A stretch of DNA of 6,955 nt, taken from Bacillota bacterium. GTDB lineage: Bacteria; Bacillota_E; Sulfobacillia; Sulfobacillales; Sulfobacillaceae. The notes below the pieces were generated by a model that worked only from the letters and a program-made list of their open reading frames with translations, did no database searches and was not told the DNA's origin. Each line of letters begins with the position of its first letter. Within the stretch, counting starts at the first letter, position 1. Below are positions 1 to 6,895 of this stretch, piece after piece. The translations under genes were made by a program, and so were the position numbers. The stretch lies in contig JAKAAS010000088.1 in the NCBI GenBank assembly GCA_021802225.1, forward strand, positions 1 to 6,955. The letters are read 5' to 3'.

Positions 1-735
1 GATACGACAAGCTTGGGATCGGATGAAGAGATCGGAAGTGCGCATTCGCGGTCGATTATTGAGGAGGAGGCTAAGAAGGCGTGTGCCGTCCTCGTTTTTG
101 AGGCGAGTCATCACGGCGCGCTCAAGACGGCGAGGAAAGGGACCTGTATTTATGAATGGCGCATCTACGGTGAGGCTGCACATGCGGGCCTCGACCCGAT
201 GGCCGGAGTCAGTGCGGTAGAGGAATTAGCGGACCAGATTGTGGATTTGCGCACGCTAGCCAATCCAGCAGCCGGAACCACGGTGAATGTGGGTGTAGTG
301 AGTGGTGGTACGCGCTCCAACGTAATCGCGGCGGAGGCTTCGGCCGCGATCGATATCCGTGTAGAAACGGCCCAGGAGGCGGAACGGGTTATGCGCTACA
401 TGGCGCAGATAATACCCAAGCGAAAGGATATCCGCATGGAAGTCCGAGGTGGCCTTAATCGTCCACCGATGGAACGGACTTCAGCCGTCGTGGAGATATT
501 TGAGATGGCGCAGAAGATCGGCCGTGAGTTGGGATTAGACCTGGATGAAGCGATGGTCGGCGGGGCCAGTGACGGAAATTTCTGCGCGGCGCTGGGTATC
601 CCCGTCATTGATGGACTGGGAGCCGTGGGAGATGGCGCCCATGCGGCCCATGAGCATGTGATGGCGCAGACCATGCCGATTCGGGCTGCATTGGCTGCCC
701 ACTTAATGGCTCGGCTTTCCGAAGAAGTTCCCTGA
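1..735 (+). CDS. M20 family metallopeptidase, glutamate carboxypeptidase (CPG2)-like, 5'-truncated by window edge
   Basis: The reading frame is open from base 1, so this is the C-terminal 244 residues of a longer protein; family members are about 370-415 residues. The TTG at base 13 is internal, because the conserved motif starts just after it. Residues are numbered from the first complete codon. A DEEIGS motif (8-13) supplies the catalytic base Glu9 and metal ligand Glu10. FEAS (33-36) matches the next zinc-ligand Glu of carboxypeptidase G2. TARKG and GEAAHAG (His61) belong to the inserted dimerisation domain. GGASDGN (187-193) and DGLGAVGDGAH with His214 close the active site. Known family members are cytoplasmic or secreted di-zinc enzymes that remove C-terminal residues, often glutamate, from peptides or N-acyl amino acids. 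The exact substrate cannot be read from sequence. The missing N-terminus would carry the first His and the bridging Asp. The gene converges on the minus-strand peptide/proline operon, so a joint role in peptide use is possible but not shown. Confidence 0.9.
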   Translation, partial: DTTSLGSDEEIGSAHSRSIIEEEAKKACAVLVFEASHHGALKTARKGTCIYEWRIYGEAAHAGLDPMAGVSAVEELADQIVDLRTLANPAAGTTVNVGVVSGGTRSNVIAAEASAAIDIRVETAQEAERVMRYMAQIIPKRKDIRMEVRGGLNRPPMERTSAVVEIFEMAQKIGRELGLDLDEAMVGGASDGNFCAALGIPVIDGLGAVGDGAHAAHEHVMAQTMPIRAALAAHLMARLSEEVP

Positions 736-866
736 CGCGCGGGCCCGTAAGTGAATGCTGCGAATGGCCGAGTAGTGCAGCGCCGCTGGTCTCACGGCAT
801 TTTAAGGGAGGCGGTACCCAATGCCTAGCGTGAGAATGAGGAAAGGGGTGAGATGTTACAGAAAAC

Positions 867-882
867 CCGGGACACAGCCCGG
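867..882 (-). terminator. Possible weak terminator stem for the minus-strand operon
   Basis: CCGGG (867-871) pairs with CCCGG (878-882) around a 6-nt loop. Read on the minus strand, the stem is followed by GTTTTCTG. The stem is short, the T-run is only four bases, and it lies about 230 bp past the operon's last stop codon. It is a candidate only. Confidence 0.2.
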
Positions 883-891
883 CGAGCTGGG

Positions 892-940
892 ACTCCGTGC
901 GAGAGGAGCCACCAAGAGCGTGGCTCCTCTCGCACGGAGT
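892..940. repeat. Perfect 21-bp inverted repeat (long hairpin, 7-nt loop)
   Basis: The left arm (892-912) begins ACTCCGTGCGAGAGG and the right arm (920-940) is its exact reverse complement, ending CCTCTCGCACGGAGT. The loop is CAAGAGC (913-919). Pairing stops at both sides: 891 and 941 are both G. A GC-rich stem of this length without mismatch would fold very stably in RNA read from either strand. Neither strand has a T-run after the stem, so it is not a standard intrinsic terminator. It could still block convergent transcription, stabilise 3' ends, or be the remnant of a mobile element. Its function is unknown. Confidence 0.85.
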
Positions 941-1109
941 GAAGGGGGAAGAACTGGAGTTCCTGCCCCTATGCTATGCCCCCAAAAACAGATCATTTTG
1001 CCACCGTAATCCGAGTCACTGTAAATAAAAATCCGCAGAAAGATTGTCTTGACAATGGGGTGCTTTATAAGGAGCAGGGCTGAATCGGTAATGATCGATC
1101 TAGAAATCT

Positions 1110-2048
1110 CTACCGGGCTTTTGGATTGTTTTGTCCTTCCTTTCGCAACAAAAAAGCCATGTTCGATGGATGTTCAGCGAGCCGCCGCATGAAATAGGCA
1201 AACCAATCATCGCCAAAAGGCACATAGATCCTTACGGGGTATTCGCGGAGCAATCGCTGCGCCAATTCGGACCGAATTCCATATAACATTTGAAACTCGA
1301 ACCGGTCTAATGGGATCTTGTTCGAACGAATAAATTCTTTTATCGGCTCAATAATCCTCTCGTCGTGTGTCGCGATTGCCGTGAAGTTCCCCGTACTAAG
1401 ATAAGTCCGGAGCAAATCCAGATAATTTGCATCAATTTTGCTCTTGTCGCGCCACGCTACAGAGGTAGATTCTCGATAAGCGCCCTTGACTAGGCGGACA
1501 TTGGCCTGGTCCTGTGCAAGCGTCATGACATCCTCTCTGGTTTTAAATAACGAGGCCTGCAAGACTATCCCCACTCTGTTTGGAAAGTCCCGATGAACTC
1601 GGCGATACACATCAATCGTCGCTTCGTTATATCGGAAGTCCTCCATGTCAATCCGCACAAAACTATCCAGTCGATCTGCTTTTTCGACAATGGTTCGCAC
1701 GTTAGCAATGCATAAATTCCGGTCGAGCGCTAATCCTAATTGCGTCAATTTGATAGAGAGCCTGGCGTTGATGCCCGCCTGACCTATGGCATCTAACACA
1801 CCGAGACAGGATTGGGTCGCAGTTTGGGCCTCGTCCACTGTCTCAACAGATTCTCCCAAGTGGTCTAGCGTGACAGTCATTCCGCGCGCATTTAATTCAC
1901 GGGATGCCTGTAGGGCAGTGTCAATTGAGGTGCCTGCAACAAAGCGCTGAGCTCCCAGTTTTAATCCATACTGTCTAGCGAGACGGTTGGCCAGGCGATT
2001 TTGTGCAAAGTATAACAAAGTATTTTTCACCATGCCGGTGGAATCCAT
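1110..2048 (-). CDS. putB: Proline dehydrogenase (monofunctional, FAD-dependent)
   Basis: This 312-residue protein has the usual length for bacterial monofunctional proline dehydrogenases (about 300 residues). The family oxidises L-proline to 1-pyrroline-5-carboxylate with FAD, passing electrons to the quinone pool at the membrane. All main barrel motifs are present in order: LDHLGE (61-66), SIKLTQLG (98-105), RIDMED (132-137), RLVKGAY (185-191), ATHDE (226-230), FEFQMLYGIR (250-259), YVPFG (275-279) and YFMRRLAE (285-292). Lys100, Tyr275, Tyr285 and the pair Arg288-Arg289 align by eye with E. coli PutA Lys329, Tyr540, Tyr552 and Arg555-Arg556, which bind proline. There is no fused pyrroline-5-carboxylate dehydrogenase domain. 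The ATG is well placed, with AGGAGG (2054-2059) 5 nt upstream. It is the last gene of the operon, 24 bp after the M24 peptidase, which could supply its proline. The symbol is by homology to Bacillus PutB; orthology was not tested. Confidence 0.95.
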   Translation of the reverse strand: MDSTGMVKNTLLYFAQNRLANRLARQYGLKLGAQRFVAGTSIDTALQASRELNARGMTVTLDHLGESVETVDEAQTATQSCLGVLDAIGQAGINARLSIKLTQLGLALDRNLCIANVRTIVEKADRLDSFVRIDMEDFRYNEATIDVYRRVHRDFPNRVGIVLQASLFKTREDVMTLAQDQANVRLVKGAYRESTSVAWRDKSKIDANYLDLLRTYLSTGNFTAIATHDERIIEPIKEFIRSNKIPLDRFEFQMLYGIRSELAQRLLREYPVRIYVPFGDDWFAYFMRRLAEHPSNMAFLLRKEGQNNPKAR

Positions 2049-2072
2049 ATTTTCCTCCTATAGCGATCTCTT

Positions 2073-3146
2073 TTAAAGAGGCTTTACATAAATTTGACGT
2101 GATATGGACGATAAGACTTCAGCACCACTCGGTCGATTGATCACTACTTCCTCCAATCGCACGCCAAACTCACCGGGTAAATAGATACCGGGCTCAATGG
2201 AAAATGCCGCATTTTCTAATAGTGGTTCGGCATTCGTCTCCGTTACTGATGGCGGTTCATGCACGGAAAGACCTATTCCGTGCCCAATACGATGAGTAAA
2301 ATACTGACCAAATCCGCGAGCGGCAATTACTTGCCTCGCTGCCCGATCGACCGTCATCGCAGACACCCCGGGCGCCGCGGCTCGATGCGCCTCTTGAATG
2401 GCTTGCTCTACAACGGAATGAACTTGACGGTATGTTGCAGACGGCGTTCCTAAGTAAGCAACTCGTGTCATGTCGGATGCATAGCCGTGATAGTAGCATC
2501 CGATATCGAGCAACACAGGCCCCGGTTGGAGGAACCTGGATGTTGGACTGTGGTGCGGCAACGCGGTGTGATCGCCAAAGGCTACAATAATAAATGCCTC
2601 CTTGTCGGCTCCGTTGCTCATGAAAGTACGACGGATCACCTCAGCTAATTCGAGTTCAGTTATGCCCACCTGAATCGCTTCAAGACCTGCCCTCATGGCC
2701 ATGTCGTTAATGCGCTGGCTTTCCATTAGGAGTGCGATTTCGTGTTCATCCTTCTGGGCCCTGAGCGGTGCTATAATGTTGGAGGCCAATCCTAAGGGTT
2801 GGCCCACAATTTCAGCAATAACACGAGCGTGATCATACCGTGCATCATTTGAGACGAGCCATTCGTCGGCGTTGAATGACTCCATTACCTCGTGCAGAAC
2901 CTGATTCGGGTCCCCTTCATCAGTCAAGAGGTGAAAGGACATTAAATTCCCCAGATGCGCGATGGCTTCCACCGCGTTTACTGCTGCGATGACCAATTGT
3001 ACTTGGGATTGCGATATCAGCAACAATGTGAGACGCTCATCTTTGAACGGTGACCAACCCACCGCATACCGAAAGTCCTCTCCAGCAGTCAAGGCCAGTG
3101 CGGTACACCCATCTCGCAGTGCGTGCTGTATTTGTTTTAACCTCAT
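2073..3146 (-). CDS. M24 family metallopeptidase, Xaa-Pro dipeptidase/aminopeptidase type
   Basis: The 357-residue length matches PepQ-like prolidases. The N-terminal part (about 1-130) fits a creatinase/prolidase N-domain and the rest is the pita-bread catalytic domain. The five expected metal ligands are visible: Asp214 in LLDIG, Asp225 in SDMTR, His289 in THRIGHG, Glu318 in SIEPG and Glu332 in VRLEE. Likely substrate-site histidines are His198 (LPHHSP) and His296 (VHEPP). Enzymes of this type are cytoplasmic, use two Mn, Co or Zn ions and cleave the bond before proline, freeing proline or a proline-led peptide. Dipeptidase and aminopeptidase activities cannot be separated here, and creatinase-like relatives remain possible. 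The gene sits 75 bp after the transporter permease and 24 bp before proline dehydrogenase, which supports proline release. The ATG at 3146 has only a distant GGGAGGG (3159-3165, 12 nt away), suggesting modest initiation or coupling. No signal peptide is seen. Confidence 0.92.
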   Translation of the reverse strand: MRLKQIQHALRDGCTALALTAGEDFRYAVGWSPFKDERLTLLLISQSQVQLVIAAVNAVEAIAHLGNLMSFHLLTDEGDPNQVLHEVMESFNADEWLVSNDARYDHARVIAEIVGQPLGLASNIIAPLRAQKDEHEIALLMESQRINDMAMRAGLEAIQVGITELELAEVIRRTFMSNGADKEAFIIVAFGDHTALPHHSPTSRFLQPGPVLLDIGCYYHGYASDMTRVAYLGTPSATYRQVHSVVEQAIQEAHRAAAPGVSAMTVDRAARQVIAARGFGQYFTHRIGHGIGLSVHEPPSVTETNAEPLLENAAFSIEPGIYLPGEFGVRLEEVVINRPSGAEVLSSISRQIYVKPL

Positions 3147-3221
3147 AATCTGATAGGACCCTCCCGACAGTTCATCAATGAGTGCAAGACTGAGGTTTTT
3201 GTCATCCGGCCGTGGTGAGTG

Positions 3222-4217
3222 CTAAGACGAGGTGACTCTCCATCGGAAAGCTTGATCCAGCCCTACCGCAACTAAGATTAAAAATCCCTGGACGATTTCT
3301 TGATAATTAGCGTTGATTCCGAGAAGGTTAAATCCGTTACTAATAAGTACGAGGATAAAGACCCCAATCATCGCGCGCCAAATACTACCTTCGCCCCCCA
3401 TAATGCTAGTGCCGCCGATAACGGTGGCAGCAATCGCCGTTAGGGTCAACGTGGCTCCTCCCATACTAGCATTGGCTGACCCCGTCTGTGAGGCCCCGAT
3501 GATAGCGGCCGTCCCTGCACAGGCACCGCTGATCGTTAACACTAAAATTTGATCGCGCACTGTGCGAAGCCCCGACAATCGGGCGGCCTCTTTATTTCCG
3601 CCGATTGCGTACAGTGACCGTCCATACCCGGTAATGGCCAGTAACAACCCGGTCACGAGAGCGACACCGATAAAAAGCCAACTCGCGGCGGTAATATTCC
3701 CAATGGGGGTATCGTTCATCACTAAGAAACTTATATGATTTGCTGTAGCGATTTTCCCCTGTGAAATAACGATGGCCAACCCGCCGAACAGAAACGAGGT
3801 GGCCAATGTGGCAATAAAGCTATTGATACGTGCCAACGTTACCACTAACCCGTTAATAGTTCCCATAGTAGCGCCAGACAATACTGCAGCAATAAAACCA
3901 GCCATCGTGCCCAAGTGGTTAGCTACCAATACCGCAATGATAGCAGACACTGCATAAACGGAACCAATAGACAGGTCAAAAATCCCGGCAATAATGGTTA
4001 ATGTAGCGCCACAAGCTACGATCCCCCATGTGCTGGCCTGATCTAGTACGTTCGCCAAATTGGCCGGCCGAATAAAAATGGGGGACACAAACGACAAGGA
4101 GATAAACAAGACAACAAATACCGTCAGCACACCGTATTCGCGCAAGGACAAGCGGCCCTTTCGCTTTGGAGCCATATCTTGTTGTGCGGGGTGCATTTTA
4201 TGAGGATTAGCGCTCAT
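3222..4217 (-). CDS. ABC transporter permease, CUT2 (RbsC/XylH-like) family
   Basis: This 331-residue integral membrane protein has a polar, basic N-terminal tail of about 27 residues and then roughly ten hydrophobic segments, starting at 29-48 and 66-96 and ending at 308-322. Family hallmarks are GIFDLSIGS (78-86, usually GGIDLSVGS in sugar permeases), GGNKEAARLSG (206-216, the cytoplasmic loop that contacts the ATPase) and ATVIGGTSIMGGEGSIW (264-280). CUT2 importers work as a homodimer of one such permease with one double-domain ATPase and a binding protein, and all three are encoded here. Known members carry ribose, xylose, galactose or autoinducer-2; the substrate of this one is not evident. 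Its ATG overlaps the ATPase stop codon in an ATGA arrangement (4214-4217), so the two are very probably translationally coupled. The two following genes are proline-peptide enzymes rather than sugar kinases. Confidence 0.93.
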   Translation of the reverse strand: MSANPHKMHPAQQDMAPKRKGRLSLREYGVLTVFVVLFISLSFVSPIFIRPANLANVLDQASTWGIVACGATLTIIAGIFDLSIGSVYAVSAIIAVLVANHLGTMAGFIAAVLSGATMGTINGLVVTLARINSFIATLATSFLFGGLAIVISQGKIATANHISFLVMNDTPIGNITAASWLFIGVALVTGLLLAITGYGRSLYAIGGNKEAARLSGLRTVRDQILVLTISGACAGTAAIIGASQTGSANASMGGATLTLTAIAATVIGGTSIMGGEGSIWRAMIGVFILVLISNGFNLLGINANYQEIVQGFLILVAVGLDQAFRWRVTSS

Positions 4218-5815
4218 TGTCTATCGCCTCCATCACGGCCCCACTTAGACTGCCTGACTTCCTGTGGCGCAAGGCCTTGCTGAGAAGGAGTTACCCCGAA
4301 TGCTACTGCCATGATCTCTTCGCGTGTGGCTTCACCACGTCCGAACGCGCCGGCGATGCGACCCTCTCGAAATACCACAATTCGATGAGATAAATTCATG
4401 ATTTCCTCCAATTCGGACGAAATGAGCAATACACCGACATTTGCAGCCGCTGTTTCCACAATCATGCGGTGGATCTCCGCTTTGGCACCTACATCCACGC
4501 CTCGGGTTGGTTCATCCACTATGAGAAATCGTGGCTGGGTATCCAACCATTTGGACAAAAGGACCTTCTGCTGATTGCCCCCGGAAAGGTTTCCAACAAT
4601 TGCTCTCGGGTTGGATGGTCGAATATCCGCACGGCGAATCCATGCCGCAGCGGTGTCGGCAATGCCCTTGTGGGAAACAATGCCTAGGGCGCGTGAAAAT
4701 TTTTTGAGAGATCCTAAGGCCATGTTGTCTGCAATTGACTGACGAAGGACCAGCCCTTGGCTATGCCGGTCTTCTGGCACCATGGCGACACCGAATCGTG
4801 CCATTTGGCCCACTGAGTGTGGTCTGAAAGCTACGCTGTTGCCAACAACCACATGACCGCGGTCGATCGCGGCGGCACCGATAGCGGCCATTGCAAATTC
4901 CGAACGACCTGCTCCGATCAGACCGGCAAGCCCAACAATCTCACCGCGTCTGACACTCAAAGTGATATCCTGTACATGAGGTCCCGCACTCAGATCCGTT
5001 GTTGCAAATACAACTGGCGCGTCGCTAGCGACCTCGGGTAATTGCGGAAATAGATAGGATACATCGCGGCCGACCATATGGTGCACCAATGACGCTTCGG
5101 TCAGTTCCGACGCATGTTCGGAAGCGACCATGTGCCCATCGCGCAGGACGCTAATCCTATCCGCAACGGAGAATACTTCATTCAAACGGTGTGACACAAA
5201 TATGATAGCCATGTTCTCCGACGCTAACTGTTTGAGAATCCTTAAGATTCGTTCGCTACGATCCCCATCCAACGCTGCCGTCGGTTCATCCAAGATGAGA
5301 ATACGGGGTCGGCGAGCGAGAGCCCGCAAGATTTCAAGTTCCTGGCGCTGAGCCTGTGATAAAGAGCGTACGAACACATCGGCCGACAGATTGCTCTGAA
5401 TGCGTTCACATAATTGGTGAAACTCGGACAGCACTTCAGGCCGTCGCAACCGGCCGAGACGCAAGCGACCCGTTCCGAGAAACACGTTTTCTAAGACTGT
5501 TCGCGCGGGAACCGCAGTAAGCTCTTGACTGACGTAAGCAATGCCTGCATTTAAGGACGCGCGCGGATTACCGACACCCATCTCCTCTCCCGCAACCCAG
5601 ACACTACCACGGTCCGGCCTGACAAAGCCAGCCGCCACCCGCAAAAGCGTCGATTTTCCCGCCCCATTCTCACCAACTAAGACATGAATTTCACCATGAC
5701 GAAGGCTTAAGCTTACGTCGCTGAGAACCTCTGCAAAAGCGTATCGCTTAGTTACGTTGCGTAACTCTAAGACAGGAGAATTCCACCCTGATGTTGCGGA
5801 GATCGTCACGGCCAT
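4214..5815 (-). CDS. ABC transporter ATP-binding protein, CUT2 (RbsA-like), two nucleotide-binding domains
   Basis: About 533 residues with two tandem ATPase domains, as in RbsA/XylG/MglA, which energise import. Numbering is from a GTG at 5818. Domain 1 has Walker A GENGAGKST (49-57), Q-loop Gln98, signature LSQAQRQ (153-159), Walker B ILILDEPTA (173-181) and switch His210. Domain 2 has a degenerate Walker A, GLIGAGRSE (299-307), which lacks the Lys-Ser/Thr pair. It keeps a good signature LSGGNQQKV (411-419) and Walker B FLIVDEPTRG (431-440), with ISSE where the switch His would be. This asymmetry is normal for CUT2 ATPases, so one functional hydrolysis site is expected. The start is ambiguous. 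ATG at 5815 is 7 nt from a GGGGGG site and is preferred; GTG at 5818 is only 4 nt from it; an ATG at 5820 is followed at once by TGA in its own frame. The gene lies about 27 bp after the binding-protein gene and overlaps the permease gene by 4 bp. Confidence 0.94.
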   Translation of the reverse strand: MAVTISATSGWNSPVLELRNVTKRYAFAEVLSDVSLSLRHGEIHVLVGENGAGKSTLLRVAAGFVRPDRGSVWVAGEEMGVGNPRASLNAGIAYVSQELTAVPARTVLENVFLGTGRLRLGRLRRPEVLSEFHQLCERIQSNLSADVFVRSLSQAQRQELEILRALARRPRILILDEPTAALDGDRSERILRILKQLASENMAIIFVSHRLNEVFSVADRISVLRDGHMVASEHASELTEASLVHHMVGRDVSYLFPQLPEVASDAPVVFATTDLSAGPHVQDITLSVRRGEIVGLAGLIGAGRSEFAMAAIGAAAIDRGHVVVGNSVAFRPHSVGQMARFGVAMVPEDRHSQGLVLRQSIADNMALGSLKKFSRALGIVSHKGIADTAAAWIRRADIRPSNPRAIVGNLSGGNQQKVLLSKWLDTQPRFLIVDEPTRGVDVGAKAEIHRMIVETAAANVGVLLISSELEEIMNLSHRIVVFREGRIAGAFGRGEATREEIMAVAFGVTPSQQGLAPQEVRQSKWGRDGGDRQ

Positions 5816-5822
5816 CACATTG

Positions 5823-5828
5823 CCCCCC
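5823..5828 (-). promoter_or_regulatory. Ribosome binding site that decides the ATPase start
   Basis: On the minus strand the run GGGGGG lies in the short gap after the binding-protein stop codon. It is 7 nt from the ATG at 5815 and only 4 nt from the GTG at 5818, which favours ATG. It is weaker than the AGGAGG sites before the binding protein and proline dehydrogenase, so the ATPase may be made at a lower level than the binding protein, as is usual for such importers. Confidence 0.5.
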
Positions 5829-5842
5829 GATGAGCCTTGTTA

Positions 5843-6868
5843 TTAATCTTCGTATTGGCCTTGAATGCCTTTCAGCACCTTCGCAGTACCCATCACCGGG
5901 AACACGTTAGCAGCATTGGTGGCCATGGGGACTTTCTGACCCCGTTTGTATTCGATCCCATACTTAGTCGCGTCGTAGCCTTCGGTAATTTCGGGAATAT
6001 AGTACGTGGCAAACCACGCCCCTGAATGAACTCCATCCACAGCTTGAATGGAGCCACCATTTCCGACTAACTTAATCTTGCCGATCAAATGGTCGTGTTC
6101 GAGAACGATTTGTACGCCTTCAATGGCCTGTGATGATCCGATAATCACATTAACATTAGGGTGAGCCGCAAGCAGGTCTTTCCCCACGGTCATTCCTTGG
6201 CTTTGAGTATATCCACCGACGTAGCTACCGATCACATGTACATGGTGGTCTGTGGTCAGTTCTTTCAGGGCTGCCTGAGTGCGCGCGTTGTCCAATGGCA
6301 AAGACGGATCCCCCTGCAAGTACGCAACATTGCAAGAACTAAGACTACCGCAGGCCTCGATGCCCAACTTACCCAAGGCCGTGCCATTTTGACTAGGCAC
6401 GTCAATAAATGAAATGGTTCCTGGAACCTGCGGTTGATCCGTATTGTACTGGGTCCCAATGGGCGTAAATTCGGCGACGACCGCGATTCCTTCTTTTTCG
6501 GCCTTTTCCACTTCGGGTACTACAGAGGCTCCATCATTCGCCTGGACAACCCAAACATTGTACTGCTTTGAGACTAGAGCATCTTTCATTTGCTGTACCT
6601 GAGTTGTCGCGCTAAAGTTACCGTTTAAGAAATACGCCGTAGCGTGCATCTGCTTCGCTGCCTTTTGCACGCCTGTCCACGTGGCCTGGGCAAATGAATT
6701 CGCTGAGGAGAATCCAAAAAATCCTATACTTACTGACGTGCTGTGAGACTTCGGGGCATTTCCACCATTTGCGTTGGTCGTACTAGATCCACATGCCGCG
6801 ACACTTCCAGTTAGGACAATCATCAACCCGCTTGCCAATGCGCGGTGGACTCGCCGATTCCATACCAT
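5843..6868 (-). CDS. Lipoprotein substrate-binding protein of a CUT2-type ABC transporter (Peripla_BP_4 fold)
   Basis: This 341-residue protein begins with a lipoprotein signal: Arg5-Arg6, a hydrophobic core (11-20) and lipobox VAAC with Cys26, followed by a Ser/Asn/Gly-rich linker (27-45). The mature part (46-335) fits a two-lobed type I periplasmic-binding fold related to ribose-binding protein: VSIGFFGFSSANSF (46-59), VVQANDGASVVPEVEKA (107-123), DNARTQAALKEL (193-204), NVNVIIGSSQAIEG (238-251) and KLVGNGG (266-272). It would sit anchored outside the membrane and hand ligand to the permease. Arg196 matches the sugar-binding Arg of the family by eye, but the usual Asp-Arg, Asn-Asp and Phe-Asp-Gly ligand residues are replaced, so a sugar ligand is doubtful. 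Two cysteines (173 and 179) could form a disulfide. The start is supported by AGGAGG (6877-6882) 8 nt upstream. It is the first gene of the operon, as expected for the most abundant component. Confidence 0.92.
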   Translation of the reverse strand: MVWNRRVHRALASGLMIVLTGSVAACGSSTTNANGGNAPKSHSTSVSIGFFGFSSANSFAQATWTGVQKAAKQMHATAYFLNGNFSATTQVQQMKDALVSKQYNVWVVQANDGASVVPEVEKAEKEGIAVVAEFTPIGTQYNTDQPQVPGTISFIDVPSQNGTALGKLGIEACGSLSSCNVAYLQGDPSLPLDNARTQAALKELTTDHHVHVIGSYVGGYTQSQGMTVGKDLLAAHPNVNVIIGSSQAIEGVQIVLEHDHLIGKIKLVGNGGSIQAVDGVHSGAWFATYYIPEITEGYDATKYGIEYKRGQKVPMATNAANVFPVMGTAKVLKGIQGQYED

Positions 6869-6895
6869 AGAATTTTCCTCCTTGTTTTTCCCTGT

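Larger units (their letters stand above)
736..1109. other. Intergenic region between convergent genes, with predicted stem-loops
   Basis: This 374-bp stretch separates the end of the M20 gene from the end of the proline dehydrogenase gene, and I see no recognisable protein in it. It holds a GC-rich 5-bp stem (867-871 with 878-882), a perfect 21-bp stem-loop (892-940), a short GAACT/AGTTC inverted repeat (951-962) and an ATTGTC/GACAAT repeat (1043-1056). The middle part (about 804-975) is purine- and G-rich on the plus strand and looks like a structured RNA or mobile-element remnant rather than a spacer. Both flanking genes should end here, but I find no textbook intrinsic terminator: the strong stem has no T-tract on either side. 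The best weak candidate for the minus-strand operon is the 867-882 stem, which on that strand is followed by GTTTTCTG. Confidence 0.6.

Noticed and set aside
13..735. TTG at base 13 as the start of the M20 gene.
   Set aside because: The conserved motif DEEIGS begins only a few codons later, while family members have a further 130 or more residues before it. The gene simply continues beyond the window.
782..805. Stem GCCG/CGGC followed by ATTTTAAG as a terminator for the M20 gene.
   Set aside because: Four base pairs with a 9-nt loop and a broken T-run are too weak to call.
892..975. Group II intron domain V/VI, because CGCACGG followed by a G-rich run resembles the intron 3' end.
   Set aside because: Domain V should be about 34 nt with a GNRA-type tetraloop, a two-base bulge and an AGC triad. 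Here the stem is 21 perfect base pairs with a 7-nt loop and no triad at its base.
821..1009. A 62-codon open frame with an SD-like GGGAGG 9 nt upstream of its ATG.
   Set aside because: It runs straight through the perfect hairpin, has a skewed Arg/Gly/Pro composition, resembles no protein I know, and is open mainly because the region is GC-rich. It is kept only as a note in the hairpin finding.
1049..1070. TTGACA followed by TTTATAA, resembling a plus-strand promoter.
   Set aside because: The spacing between the boxes is only about 10 bp instead of 16-18, and no plus-strand gene follows.
4214..5815. Degenerate Walker A in the second ATPase domain as a sign of gene decay.
   Set aside because: GxxGAGR(S/T)E in domain 2 is the norm in RbsA/XylG-type ATPases, and the reading frame is intact at normal length.
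6161..6459. Open frames on both strands inside the binding-protein gene, and similar frames inside the other operon genes.
   Set aside because: They overlap well-supported genes, have no recognisable motifs and are explained as shadow frames.
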